From: an uncultured Bacteroidota bacterium
GTDB lineage: Bacteria; Bacteroidota; Bacteroidia; Flavobacteriales; Flavobacteriaceae
Reading direction: 5' to 3'
NCBI GenBank assembly: GCA_902518355.1
Contig: CABYFY010000011.1
Span: forward strand, 1 to 51,137
DNA: 51,137 nucleotides
In this document: positions 42,723 through 51,137 of the stretch, piece by piece
Layout of the letters: each line of letters starts with the position of its first letter
Numbering within the stretch: position 1 is the stretch's first letter
The notes under the pieces: model-generated
Told to the model about the DNA's origin: nothing
Databases searched by the model: none
What the model saw: the letters and a program-made list of their open reading frames with translations, nothing else
Position numbers and translations under genes: made by a program

Positions 42723-44192
42723 ATGGAAAACCTTCCGAAAAAAATTATTTCACAAGCACTTACTTACGATGATGTCCTACTTGTTCCTGGATATTCTAAT
42801 GTTTTGCCTCGAGAAGTAAATATAAATTCTAAATTTTCTAAAAATATTTCATTGAATATTCCAATAGTTTCTGCTGCTATGGATACGGTAACGGAGAGTA
42901 GAATGGCTATAGCAATAGCGCAAGAGGGTGGTATTGGAGTGATTCATAAAAACATGTCAATAAAATTACAAGCTGACAAAATAAGGCGTGTTAAAAGGGC
43001 GGAAAGCGGAATGATTATGGACCCTGTAACCCTTCCTTTAAATTCTGTTGTTTTAGATGCTAAGAAAAGTATGAGAGAAAACAAAATCGGAGGTATTCCA
43101 ATTGTAGATGATTCTGGTTTCATAAAGGGTATTGTTACTAATAGAGATTTAAGATTTGAGAAAAAAAATGACAGATCAATCACAGAGGTCATGACAAAAG
43201 AGAATCTAATAACTGTTGGGGAAGGAACTTCCCTTGAAGATGCTGAAGTTATATTACAGCAAAATAAAATTGAAAAATTGCCAGTTGTTACTAAAGAAAA
43301 TAAGCTAGTCGGGTTAATCACCTTTAGTGATATTACAAAGTTGAAATTAAAACCAATTGCTAACAAAGATAAATATGGTAGGCTAAGAGTCGCAGCAGCA
43401 ATTGGAGTTACTGATGATTCAGTCGAAAGATCAACAGCACTGATTAAATCAGGTGTTGATGCTATTGTTATCGATACAGCTCATGGGCACACAGAAAGAG
43501 TTGTAGAATTATTAAAAGAGTTGAAAAAAAATAATGAAGATGTTGATATTGTAGTCGGTAATATCGCTACATCAGAGGCCGCAAAGTTTTTGTTAGATGC
43601 TGGCGCTGATGGTATTAAGGTTGGTATTGGTCCTGGTTCAATATGTACAACTAGAATTGTAGCGGGTGTAGGTGTACCTCAATTTTCCGCTATTTTAGAT
43701 GTTTGTAAATCTATCAATAATAAAGTGCCTGTAATTGCAGATGGAGGAATTAAATATACAGGGGATATTGCAAAAGCCATAGCTGCTGGTGCTTCATGTG
43801 TTATGCTTGGCTCCCTTTTAGCTGGAACAAAAGAATCACCTGGAGAAACAATAATTTATGAAGGCAGAAAGTTTAAATCTTACAGAGGGATGGGTTCTTT
43901 AGAAGCTATGAAAAAAGGTAGCAAGGATAGGTATTTTCAAGATGTAGAGAGTGATATAAAAAAATTAGTTCCTGAAGGTATAGTAGGTCGTGTTCCATAT
44001 AAAGGAGATTTGGTTGAAAGTATTCACCAGTTTGTAGGTGGATTGAGAGCTGGTATGGGATATTGTGGTGCAAAGGATATTAGTACATTACAAAAAACCG
44101 CAAAGTTTGTTCAAATTACATCGTCTGGAATAGTTGAGAGTCATCCTCATGGTGTAAATATTACTAAAGAAGCTCCAAATTACTCTAGATAA
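42723..44192 (+). CDS. guaB: IMP dehydrogenase
   Basis: Oxidises IMP to XMP with NAD+, the committed step to GMP. In 489 residues it shows the N-terminal barrel ([33 protein letters not shown]), two CBS domains (about 85-205), the catalytic loop [18 protein letters not shown] with the nucleophilic Cys, [12 protein letters not shown], and the flap region [12 protein letters not shown] start at the ATG at 42723: translation from 42690 (TTG) would add 11 residues that overlap the promoter. The length then equals the family norm. Confidence 0.97.
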   Translation: MENLPKKIISQALTYDDVLLVPGYSNVLPREVNINSKFSKNISLNIPIVSAAMDTVTESRMAIAIAQEGGIGVIHKNMSIKLQADKIRRVKRAESGMIMDPVTLPLNSVVLDAKKSMRENKIGGIPIVDDSGFIKGIVTNRDLRFEKKNDRSITEVMTKENLITVGEGTSLEDAEVILQQNKIEKLPVVTKENKLVGLITFSDITKLKLKPIANKDKYGRLRVAAAIGVTDDSVERSTALIKSGVDAIVIDTAHGHTERVVELLKELKKNNEDVDIVVGNIATSEAAKFLLDAGADGIKVGIGPGSICTTRIVAGVGVPQFSAILDVCKSINNKVPVIADGGIKYTGDIAKAIAAGASCVMLGSLLAGTKESPGETIIYEGRKFKSYRGMGSLEAMKKGSKDRYFQDVESDIKKLVPEGIVGRVPYKGDLVESIHQFVGGLRAGMGYCGAKDISTLQKTAKFVQITSSGIVESHPHGVNITKEAPNYSR

Positions 44193-44217
44193 TTAGATAT
44201 TATTTCCTAGATATTTC

Positions 44218-44225
44218 TATTTTTG
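44218..44225 (+). promoter_or_regulatory. Bacteroidota-type -7 element (TATTTTTG) for the parvulin gene series
   Basis: TATTTTTG fits TAnnTTTG in the 52-base gap after guaB and ends 19 bases before the ATG at 44245. No TTG lies 19 bases upstream. Confidence 0.5.
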
Positions 44226-44244
44226 CTACTCTAATTATTCATAA

Positions 44245-45876
44245 ATGAAGAAGATTTTAATAGTTTTTTTTGTCTGTTTTAATTTTTCATTTGGTCAACT
44301 AAAAAACGATGAGTTATTTAAAGTAAATGACAGTATTGTTTCTATTGATGAGTTTAATAGAGTATATAACAAAAACATTGACTTAATAGATGAAGATAAT
44401 CAAAAGGACTTTGAAACTTATTTAGACTTATTTGTTAACTACAAAGTTAAACTAGCTGAAGCATATGAATTAGGCTTCCACGAAGATCCAAAATATAAAA
44501 GCGAATTAAATAAATACGCTAAACAATTACAAAATACTTATTTAACAGATAAAAAATCGGAAGAAAAGTTTCTAAAAGAAGCTTATGAAAGAACCAAATT
44601 TGAAGTTAATGTATCCCATGTCCTAATAAGAGTTGAAGAAAACAATAATGATACAATTCAAATCGTTGAAAAACTAAAATCATTAACCAACTCTTTTCTA
44701 AATTTATCCATTGACGAGTTTAATAAAAAATACAATATGGATAATAAGATGATTGTAGAAAATTTAGGATACTTTTCAGCTTTTAAAATGATTTATAATT
44801 TTGAAAATATTGCATATGCTACACCTGTAGGTGAGGTATCTGATCCTTTTCGTACAAGATTTGGTTTTCATATTTTAAAAGTTAATGATAAAAGAAATTC
44901 TCTAGGAGAGGTAACCGTTGGTCACATTATGACTTATAAAAACAAAGCTGATGCTTTTGATAGAATAAAAAACATTTCTGATTCTATTAAAAAGGGAACT
45001 AGTTTTGAGTATCTGGCAAAAAAATATTCTGAGGACAAAAATTCCTCATTCAAAGGCGGCAGATTAAATCCCTTTTCTAGTGGGCAAATTAATTCCATTC
45101 CTTTTGAAAATGCAGCTTTTAATTTGTTAGAAAAAAATCAAATTTCAGATCCTGTAGAAACTAAATATGGATGGCATCTTATTAAGCTTTATGATAAAAA
45201 AAATATAAAAGAATTTGATGAGATTAAGTATCAACTACTCAATAGGCTCAAGAAAAGCTCGAGGTTTAGTATGGTTTCAGAATCATTCTATTCCACTCTA
45301 CTAAAAAGGTATTCTTTAAGTTATGAAAATAAAAATCTTAACTACTTTATTTCAATGTTAGATTCTAGTTATTTTACAGGAGAATGGAGTATTCCTGAAA
45401 ATATTGATGAGGAAAAAATATTAATAACCATTCATGATAAAATTTTAAAAAATATAGATTTTGCAACCTTTTTAGAGGATAACCAAAAGAGGGGTAGCTC
45501 TATGCCTATTAACCAGTTAGTTTATGATTTATATAAGAAGTTTATTGATTATAATACTTTAGAAGTTTATAAAAATAATCTTGAAAAAGAGAATTCAGAT
45601 TATCGATTTGTAATGAAGGAATACAGGGAAGGTTTGTTGTTGTTTAATTTAATGCAAGAAAAAATATGGACTGTCAAAGAATCTGATTCAGCCCAATTAA
45701 AAAGTTTTTTTGATAATAATAAAGATAAGTACACAGGTTTTGAGGAGGATAGGGGTAAAATAATTGGAGATTTTCAACAGTCTCGTGAGTCTATCTGGCT
45801 AAATAATCTAAAATTAAAGCATAAGGTTACTTTAAATAAAAAAGCAGTTAAACGATTAAGGAATAAATATAATTGA
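44245..45876 (+). CDS. Periplasmic parvulin-type peptidyl-prolyl isomerase with two PpiC domains
   Basis: A 543-residue exported chaperone/isomerase; signal peptide to about residue 18 (FNFSFGQ). Two parvulin (PpiC) domains are visible: about 118-215 (FEVNVSHVLIRV...VSDPFRTRFGFHILKV) and about 223-325 (VTVGHIMTYKN...FKGGRLNPFSSGQ...VETKYGWHLIKLYDKK). A helical N-terminal region and a long C-terminal helical part surround them. Such proteins assist folding of outer-membrane proteins. It begins a series of three related genes (44245-48063); the next gene starts with a TGATG overlap. Confidence 0.9.
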   Translation: MKKILIVFFVCFNFSFGQLKNDELFKVNDSIVSIDEFNRVYNKNIDLIDEDNQKDFETYLDLFVNYKVKLAEAYELGFHEDPKYKSELNKYAKQLQNTYLTDKKSEEKFLKEAYERTKFEVNVSHVLIRVEENNNDTIQIVEKLKSLTNSFLNLSIDEFNKKYNMDNKMIVENLGYFSAFKMIYNFENIAYATPVGEVSDPFRTRFGFHILKVNDKRNSLGEVTVGHIMTYKNKADAFDRIKNISDSIKKGTSFEYLAKKYSEDKNSSFKGGRLNPFSSGQINSIPFENAAFNLLEKNQISDPVETKYGWHLIKLYDKKNIKEFDEIKYQLLNRLKKSSRFSMVSESFYSTLLKRYSLSYENKNLNYFISMLDSSYFTGEWSIPENIDEEKILITIHDKILKNIDFATFLEDNQKRGSSMPINQLVYDLYKKFIDYNTLEVYKNNLEKENSDYRFVMKEYREGLLLFNLMQEKIWTVKESDSAQLKSFFDNNKDKYTGFEEDRGKIIGDFQQSRESIWLNNLKLKHKVTLNKKAVKRLRNKYN

Positions 45877-46715
45877 TGAACCATAAATTATTTTTTTTAA
45901 CTTTTTTGATATGTTTTTCTAGCTGTAATATTGTTTCAGATCAAGATTCTTTGAATATTGCAAAATACGGGGATACTTATTTGTCAAAGGTGGAATTCGT
46001 TAAGATGATGGATGGGGTTAAAAAAGAAGATTCTGTTTTAAGGGCAAATTCTGTCATTAATAATTGGGCAATTGAAAAAATTCTTACAGAAAGAGCTGAG
46101 CTAAATTTAAATGAAGCTAAGCTTCAAAAGATTAGTTCTCTTGTCAAAGAATACAAATCTAGCTTGCTTTCTGAAGCATATCTTGAAGCTTTAATAAATT
46201 CAACAATCAACCTTGAAATTGATTCTGTTGAAATACAATCTTTTTACCAGAAAAATAAAACTTTGTTTAAATTAAATGAGGATATTTTTAAACTAGCATT
46301 TGTTGAACTACCGTTAGATTTTTCTGACACATATCAAATCCGCTCAAAAATTAGAAGATTTAAATCTGAGGATAAGTTTTTTTTGGATTCTATTTCATAT
46401 AGATTTAAAAATTTCTCCTTGGATAATGATAAGTGGATTACAGAAAAGGAATTACGTAAAGAATTTCCATTTATTAATGATTATTCTTACAAAAGCTTAA
46501 AAAATTATAATTTTTTTCAATTCAAAGATTCATTAAGTTTATATTTGATTAAGATTATTGAATTAGTAGAAAATGGGGACATTTCTCCCATTGATCATGT
46601 TTTACCAACTTTGGAGTATATGTCACTGAATAAAAGAAAAAAAGAGTTAATGTTAAGTATTAAGTCTGAAATTTTAAGAGATGCACTTCAAAATAAAAAA
46701 TTAGAAATATTTTAG
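45876..46715 (+). CDS. SurA-N-like lipoprotein without PpiC domain, unknown function
   Basis: A 279-residue lipoprotein (lipobox-like FSSC near residue 18) made largely of charged helices. The start NIAKYGDTYLSKVEFVKMMDGV followed by a helical region (NEAKLQKISSLVKEYKSSLLSEAYLEALI) resembles the N-terminal region of SurA/PrsA-type chaperones, but no parvulin active-site strand (such as GFHILK) is present. The ATG at 45876 overlaps the previous stop (TGATG), and the next gene follows after one base, so the three are one translational unit. I name it only by resemblance; a foldase-helper role is inference. Confidence 0.75.
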   Translation: MNHKLFFLTFLICFSSCNIVSDQDSLNIAKYGDTYLSKVEFVKMMDGVKKEDSVLRANSVINNWAIEKILTERAELNLNEAKLQKISSLVKEYKSSLLSEAYLEALINSTINLEIDSVEIQSFYQKNKTLFKLNEDIFKLAFVELPLDFSDTYQIRSKIRRFKSEDKFFLDSISYRFKNFSLDNDKWITEKELRKEFPFINDYSYKSLKNYNFFQFKDSLSLYLIKIIELVENGDISPIDHVLPTLEYMSLNKRKKELMLSIKSEILRDALQNKKLEIF

Positions 46716-46716
46716 A

Positions 46717-48063
46717 ATGAGAAATTTTATAATCATATCAGTATTTTTTTCTTTTACTTTCATTTTTTCCCAAGAAAGACAAAAGATTGACGGTGTTGCT
46801 GCAGTTATTGGTGATTTTGTTGTTCTTGAATCTGATATAGAAAAACAATTTACTCAGTTGAGAGTCTCTGGTGTTTCTATGGAGAATATCTCAAAGTGTC
46901 AGGTTTTTGGAAAACTTCTTGAGGATAAGTTATACCAGCATCATGCTATTCAAGATAGTATTGAGGTAAATAATGCAGAAATTCAATCTTATGTTGATCA
47001 GCAGGTTAATGCATTTGCTGAACAAATTGGTTCTATGGATAAACTATTAGAATATTATAAAAAAGATTCTGAGCAAGATCTTCGATCAGAAATGTTTGAA
47101 CTCAATAAAAATGCTGAATTAGCAAAAAAAATGCAACAGGCTATAATTGAAGATATTGAAGTTACACCAGAGGAGGTGCGTCAGTTTTTTAATTCAATTC
47201 CAAAGTCTGATAGACCTGTATTTGGTACTGAACTTAGAGTTTCACAAATTGTTTTATATCCAAAAACTACACAATCTGAGAAGCAAAAGGTCATAGATCG
47301 TCTGAAAGAATTCAAGGCTGATGTCATTGATAATGGGGCTAGCTTCATTTCAAAAGCTGTTTTGTATAGCGAAGATCCTGGATCTCGAACTAGAGGAGGT
47401 AAATATTCGATAAACAGAAAAAATTCACCAATGATTAAAAAATTTAATGAGGTCGCTTTTTCTTTGACCGAAGGTGAGATTTCTGATCCATTTGAGACAG
47501 AGTATGGTTTTTTTATTATTTATCTAGAAAAAATCAGAGGTCAGGAATATGATATTCGTACTATATTATTAAGACCAAAAATTAATCAGAAAGAAATTGA
47601 TGACACAAGAAAAAGATTGGTTGAGATTAGAGAAAGGATAATCAGTGGAGAAATATCATTTTCTGATGCTGCAAAAGAAGCAAGTGATGAAAAGGAGACA
47701 AGGAACGATGGGGGGTTATTAATTAATCCTGAAACTCAGGATTATAAATTTGAATTAACTAAAATGGATCCTGAATTGTATTCTCAAATCGCTAACCTTA
47801 AAGAAAAAGAGGTTAGTATAGTTTATCAAGATGAAGACAGGTTTAATCCTATTAAGTTTAAAATTTTATCCGTTTCCGATAGATACGATGAGCATGTCGC
47901 TGACTTTTCTAAAGATTATTTAAAGATTCAAAAATTAGCTTTACAAAATAAGCAGCTTAAAGAAATTGAGAAATGGCAAAATGACAAGATATTCGACACC
48001 TATATCAACATAAATAATGATTTTAGTGATTGTGATTTCTTTAGTAATTGGTTAAAAAAATAA
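46717..48063 (+). CDS. surA: SurA-like periplasmic peptidyl-prolyl isomerase
   Basis: A 448-residue exported protein; signal peptide to about residue 19 (FTFIFSQ). A SurA N-terminal helical domain (IDGVAAVIGDFVVLESDIEKQF, about 22-150) is followed by two parvulin domains: about 170-278 (ELRVSQIVLYPKT...SEDPGSRTRGGKYSINRKNS...FETEYGFFIIYLEKI) and a second, more divergent one (about 283-385, YDIRTILLRPKI...DGGLLINPE). SurA escorts outer-membrane proteins through the periplasm. It is third in the chaperone-like series and is followed after three bases by aconitase. Confidence 0.88.
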   Translation: MRNFIIISVFFSFTFIFSQERQKIDGVAAVIGDFVVLESDIEKQFTQLRVSGVSMENISKCQVFGKLLEDKLYQHHAIQDSIEVNNAEIQSYVDQQVNAFAEQIGSMDKLLEYYKKDSEQDLRSEMFELNKNAELAKKMQQAIIEDIEVTPEEVRQFFNSIPKSDRPVFGTELRVSQIVLYPKTTQSEKQKVIDRLKEFKADVIDNGASFISKAVLYSEDPGSRTRGGKYSINRKNSPMIKKFNEVAFSLTEGEISDPFETEYGFFIIYLEKIRGQEYDIRTILLRPKINQKEIDDTRKRLVEIRERIISGEISFSDAAKEASDEKETRNDGGLLINPETQDYKFELTKMDPELYSQIANLKEKEVSIVYQDEDRFNPIKFKILSVSDRYDEHVADFSKDYLKIQKLALQNKQLKEIEKWQNDKIFDTYININNDFSDCDFFSNWLKK

Positions 48064-48066
48064 GAT

Positions 48067-50325
48067 ATGGCGTTTGATTTTAACATGATAAAAGAAGTTT
48101 ATTCCAACATTGTCAAAAATGTCGAGGAAGCCAGAAAATTTGTTAATAAACCTTTGACACTTTCTGAGAAAATTTTGTATTCTCATTTATGGGATCCTGC
48201 ATCAAAATCTTTTGAAAGAGGAAAGGATTATGTTGATTTTAAACCTGATAGGATTGCTTGTCAAGATGCTACCGCTCAGATGGCTTTATTACAATTTATG
48301 CAGGCAGGAAAAAACAAAGTAGCAGTTCCTACAACCGTGCACTGTGATCACTTAATTCAGGCTAAGATGGGTGCAAAACAGGATCTTATTCAAGCCAATA
48401 AAGTTGGTAATGAAGTTTTTGACTTTTTAAAAAATGTTTCTAACAAATACGGAATTGGATTTTGGAAGCCTGGTGCTGGAATCATACATCAGGTTGTTCT
48501 TGAAAATTATGCTTTTCCTGGAGGGATGATGATTGGTACTGATTCTCATACAGTGAATGCTGGTGGGTTAGGAATGGTTGCAATTGGTGTAGGAGGTGCT
48601 GATGCAGTAGACGTAATGGCTGGAATGCCATGGGAATTAAAATTTCCAAATATTATTGGTGTAAAGTTGACTGGTGAGCTAAATGGATGGACATCCGCAA
48701 AAGATGTTATTTTAAAAGTTGCAGGAATTTTAACTGTAAAAGGTGGTACAGGATGTATTATCGAATATTTTGGCCCTGGAGCTAAAGCCCTTTCTTGTAC
48801 GGGTAAAGGTACTATTTGTAATATGGGTGCAGAGGTAGGTGCGACAACATCAACTTTTGGCTATGACGAGTCAATGGAAAGATATCTTAGAGCAACCGGA
48901 AGAGAAGATGTTGCTGAAGAAGCAAATAAAATTAAAGATTATTTAACTGCAGATAAAGAGGTTTATGATTTACCCGAGAAATATTTTGACCAATTAATTG
49001 AAATTAATCTTTCAGAATTAAAACCTCATTTAAATGGGCCTTTTACACCCGATTTAGCCACTCCTGTTTCTGAAATCGGTAAGAAGGCTAGAGAAAATGA
49101 TTGGCCATTAAAAGTAGATTGGGGTTTAATCGGTTCATGTACAAACTCATCATACGAAGACTTAACCAGAGCCGCATCCATAGCAAAACAGGCAGTTGAT
49201 AAAAATCTGGTTACTAAATCTGATTTTGGAATTAATCCAGGTTCGGAACAGGTTAGGTATACTGCTGAAAGAGACGGTATCCTTAAAATTTTTGAAGATC
49301 TTAATGCAACTATTTTCACAAATGCATGTGGCCCATGTATAGGTCAATGGGATAGGAGTGATTTAAAGGGTCAAGAAAAAAATACAATTGTTCATTCCTT
49401 CAACAGAAACTTTTCTAAGAGAGCTGATGGAAATCCAAATACACATGCTTTTGTTGGTTCTCCTGAAATTGTAGCTGCTATCGCAATTGCTGGGAAATTA
49501 GATTTTGACCCGACTAAAGATAAACTTATCAATGAAGATGGTCAAGAAGTAATGCTTGATCCACCAGTGGGAGTTGAGTTGCCTTCTGACGGTTTTGATT
49601 GTGAAGATTCAGGATACATTGAACCTAAAGAAGACGGAACAGATGTGATAGTAAATGTCAATCCAAAATCAGATAGACTTCAACTTCTAGACCCTTTTAT
49701 TCCTATAGGCAGAGAAATCAAAGATGCTAGACTTCTGATAAAAGCTCATGGTAAATGTACTACTGATCATATTTCTATGGCTGGACCATGGCTAAGATAT
49801 AGAGGTCATCTAGACAATATTTCAAATAATTGTTTGATTGGTGCAGTTAATAGTTTTAATATGAAAACCAATTTTGTAAAAAATCAACTTAAAGGTGAAT
49901 ATGCAGGTGTTCCTGACACACAAAGAGATTACAAGGCTAATAATATTAAAACCGTGGTAGTTGGTGATCATAATTACGGAGAAGGTTCATCAAGAGAACA
50001 CGCAGCAATGGAACCCAGACATTTAGGTGTTTGTGCAGTAATAGTAAAATCTTTTGCAAGAATTCACGAAACTAATCTTAAAAAACAAGGAATGCTTGCA
50101 CTAACCTTTAACAACGAGTCTGATTATGATTTATTTCTTGAAGATGACTTAATCACTTTTGTAAACTTAGATGAATTTTCACCTGGAAATCAAATTAAAT
50201 TAGAATTAAAACACTCTGACGGTTCTAAAGATATAATAAAACTAAATCATTCTTATAACCAGTCACAAATTGATTGGTATGATGAGGGTTCTGCACTAAA
50301 CCTAATCAAGAAGGAAAATCTATAA
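48067..50325 (+). CDS. acnA: Aconitate hydratase (mitochondrial-type, AcnA family)
   Basis: Iron-sulfur TCA enzyme interconverting citrate and isocitrate. The 752 residues correspond to the shorter mitochondrial-type aconitase found in Bacteroidota, not the ~890-residue E. coli AcnA. Visible features are [35 protein letters not shown], the cluster ligands [11 protein letters not shown] and [11 protein letters not shown], and the C-terminal swivelling domain with [14 protein letters not shown] and [22 protein letters not shown]. It follows surA after three bases; its stop overlaps crtY on the other strand by six bases. Confidence 0.96.
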   Translation: MAFDFNMIKEVYSNIVKNVEEARKFVNKPLTLSEKILYSHLWDPASKSFERGKDYVDFKPDRIACQDATAQMALLQFMQAGKNKVAVPTTVHCDHLIQAKMGAKQDLIQANKVGNEVFDFLKNVSNKYGIGFWKPGAGIIHQVVLENYAFPGGMMIGTDSHTVNAGGLGMVAIGVGGADAVDVMAGMPWELKFPNIIGVKLTGELNGWTSAKDVILKVAGILTVKGGTGCIIEYFGPGAKALSCTGKGTICNMGAEVGATTSTFGYDESMERYLRATGREDVAEEANKIKDYLTADKEVYDLPEKYFDQLIEINLSELKPHLNGPFTPDLATPVSEIGKKARENDWPLKVDWGLIGSCTNSSYEDLTRAASIAKQAVDKNLVTKSDFGINPGSEQVRYTAERDGILKIFEDLNATIFTNACGPCIGQWDRSDLKGQEKNTIVHSFNRNFSKRADGNPNTHAFVGSPEIVAAIAIAGKLDFDPTKDKLINEDGQEVMLDPPVGVELPSDGFDCEDSGYIEPKEDGTDVIVNVNPKSDRLQLLDPFIPIGREIKDARLLIKAHGKCTTDHISMAGPWLRYRGHLDNISNNCLIGAVNSFNMKTNFVKNQLKGEYAGVPDTQRDYKANNIKTVVVGDHNYGEGSSREHAAMEPRHLGVCAVIVKSFARIHETNLKKQGMLALTFNNESDYDLFLEDDLITFVNLDEFSPGNQIKLELKHSDGSKDIIKLNHSYNQSQIDWYDEGSALNLIKKENL

Positions 50326-51137
50326 AACTTTCTTGTATAAGCTTTTTATGAAAACCCTAACAAAATAAATTGATCTCATCGATATAATAATCTTTAGTAT
50401 TTCTGATAATTTACTCTCTTCGTTTAAGAATTCTAGTAATCTTTTTGTAGGATTTCTTTTTATCATCTTATAAAAAACAGTTTCTCCTAGATGATTATAT
50501 TGCGATAGAACTCCTAGTAAGATTTTATCTAAAAAGTAATATTTTTTCTCAGGAATTATTCCAATTTTTTTTCCTTCTTTTATATTCTTTAAAATTTTCA
50601 AAGAATATTTTTCACAACTTTTAAAAGAATACCCTGTAGAGGGTTTTATCCATCCACCAGCAGTTCCAATTTTTGTAATATTTTTAGTTGATTCTTTATA
50701 AAATGGGTAAGATGTCATTGGGATAACTCCATATTCCGATTTAATAATTTTATAATTTATTTTATTATAATATTTACTTAAATATTCCCTAATATATTCT
50801 TCATAAACTTCACGATCACACTCGTCTTTAGAAAAGTATGTATGTTCTATAAGCGCTTCGTTTTTTTTGAAGGGTAAAACATAAGTAAAAGCTGTATGAT
50901 TCTTATCTCTAATTCTGTAATCCATAAAAACAAATGAATTTTTATCAAATTTTTTTTCATCAGTTTTTATAACCCAACCAAGAAAATGTTGTTTTAAATA
51001 AGTGTATTTTTTTATTTCTTCATGTACACCACCCGCTAATCGTGAATCAAAAATATGTTTAGCTTGATAGTTTTTTTTATTTCCAACTACAACAAGCTTA
51101 TTCTTATCTTCTCTAATTTTTAAAACAGTATCATTTA
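50320..51137 (-). CDS. crtY: Lycopene cyclase (CrtY-type), partial (5' end off window)
   Basis: The frame is open from the right window edge to the stop near 50320, giving about 271 C-terminal residues of a protein normally about 380 long. Segments [49 protein letters not shown] and [15 protein letters not shown] match the CrtY/CrtL lycopene beta-cyclase family, which converts lycopene to beta-carotene. An internal ATG at 50925 is not the true start because clear family sequence continues upstream of it. Beta-carotene can feed zeaxanthin or retinal synthesis, but no neighbouring carotenoid gene is visible. Convergent with aconitase (six-base overlap). Confidence 0.92.
   Translation of the reverse strand, partial: NDTVLKIREDKNKLVVVGNKKNYQAKHIFDSRLAGGVHEEIKKYTYLKQHFLGWVIKTDEKKFDKNSFVFMDYRIRDKNHTAFTYVLPFKKNEALIEHTYFSKDECDREVYEEYIREYLSKYYNKINYKIIKSEYGVIPMTSYPFYKESTKNITKIGTAGGWIKPSTGYSFKSCEKYSLKILKNIKEGKKIGIIPEKKYYFLDKILLGVLSQYNHLGETVFYKMIKRNPTKRLLEFLNEESKLSEILKIIISMRSIYFVRVFIKSLYKKVL

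Overview
The window is very AT-rich, gene-dense chromosomal DNA from a member of the Bacteroidota, most likely a marine, streamlined member of the Flavobacteriales. The evidence is: promoter elements of the Bacteroidota type (TAnnTTTG, twice with TTG exactly 19 bases upstream), type IX secretion (T9SS) cargo and a PorV-like protein, a cyclophilin-FKBP fusion, a PUR-alpha-like DUF3276 protein, DUF2795, a long NusB, and a SecA and RecQ without their usual zinc ligands. No tRNA, rRNA, CRISPR array, insertion sequence, integrase or phage gene was seen. No stretch over about 110 bases lacks a gene.

Layout. 1-3.6 kb (minus): the N-terminal 824 codons of a secreted lectin / choice-of-anchor L protein running off the left edge, and a lipoprotein serine hydrolase. 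3.7-4.9 kb: sucC. 4.9-10.4 kb (minus): a tight run tsaC-cca-ctaA-(pRiA4b ORF-3-like)-uvrB. 10.4-14.2 kb (plus): Kdo/WaaP-like kinase, ruvX, def, MATE exporter, PAP2 phosphatase. 14.1-21.7 kb (minus): PorV-like protein, DUF4105 membrane protein, corrinoid adenosyltransferase, DUF2795 protein, secA, meaB. 21.8-25.0 kb: pssA, then kdsD-tatC-lptB on minus. 25.1-29.5 kb: recQ, cyclophilin-FKBP fusion, thioredoxin-like protein (minus), a small membrane protein, csaA. 29.5-34.3 kb (minus): ABC exporter, DUF3276, M14 peptidase. 34.3-37.1 kb (plus): nusB, DUF1573 lipoprotein, yajC, pyrD. 37.1-38.8 kb (minus): T9SS-exported M43 metalloprotease. 38.9-50.3 kb (plus): LysE exporter, HMG-CoA lyase, a porin / FMN-binding / small membrane protein group, guaB, three chaperone-like genes of the SurA family, aconitase. 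50.3 kb to the right edge (minus): C-terminal part of lycopene cyclase.

How the genes fit together. Envelope biogenesis dominates: Sec (SecA, YajC), Tat (TatC), T9SS (PorV-like protein and two cargo proteins), LPS (KdsD, LptB, a Kdo-kinase-like protein), phospholipid (PssA) and periplasmic folding (parvulins). Central metabolism is aerobic: succinyl-CoA ligase beta, aconitase, heme A synthase, quinone-dependent PyrD, and B12-dependent methylmalonyl-CoA handling (MeaB plus adenosyltransferase).

The locus I consider most worth a second look is 40.4-42.7 kb. It holds an outer-membrane porin whose clear signal peptide has no ATG/GTG/TTG start, a strong hairpin, an exported FMN-binding protein with an SGAT flavinylation site, and a small membrane protein with an HxH pair at a membrane helix. 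Together they could form a small extracytoplasmic flavin/electron-transfer module. All seven convergent gene pairs in the window overlap or lie at most 3 bases apart.
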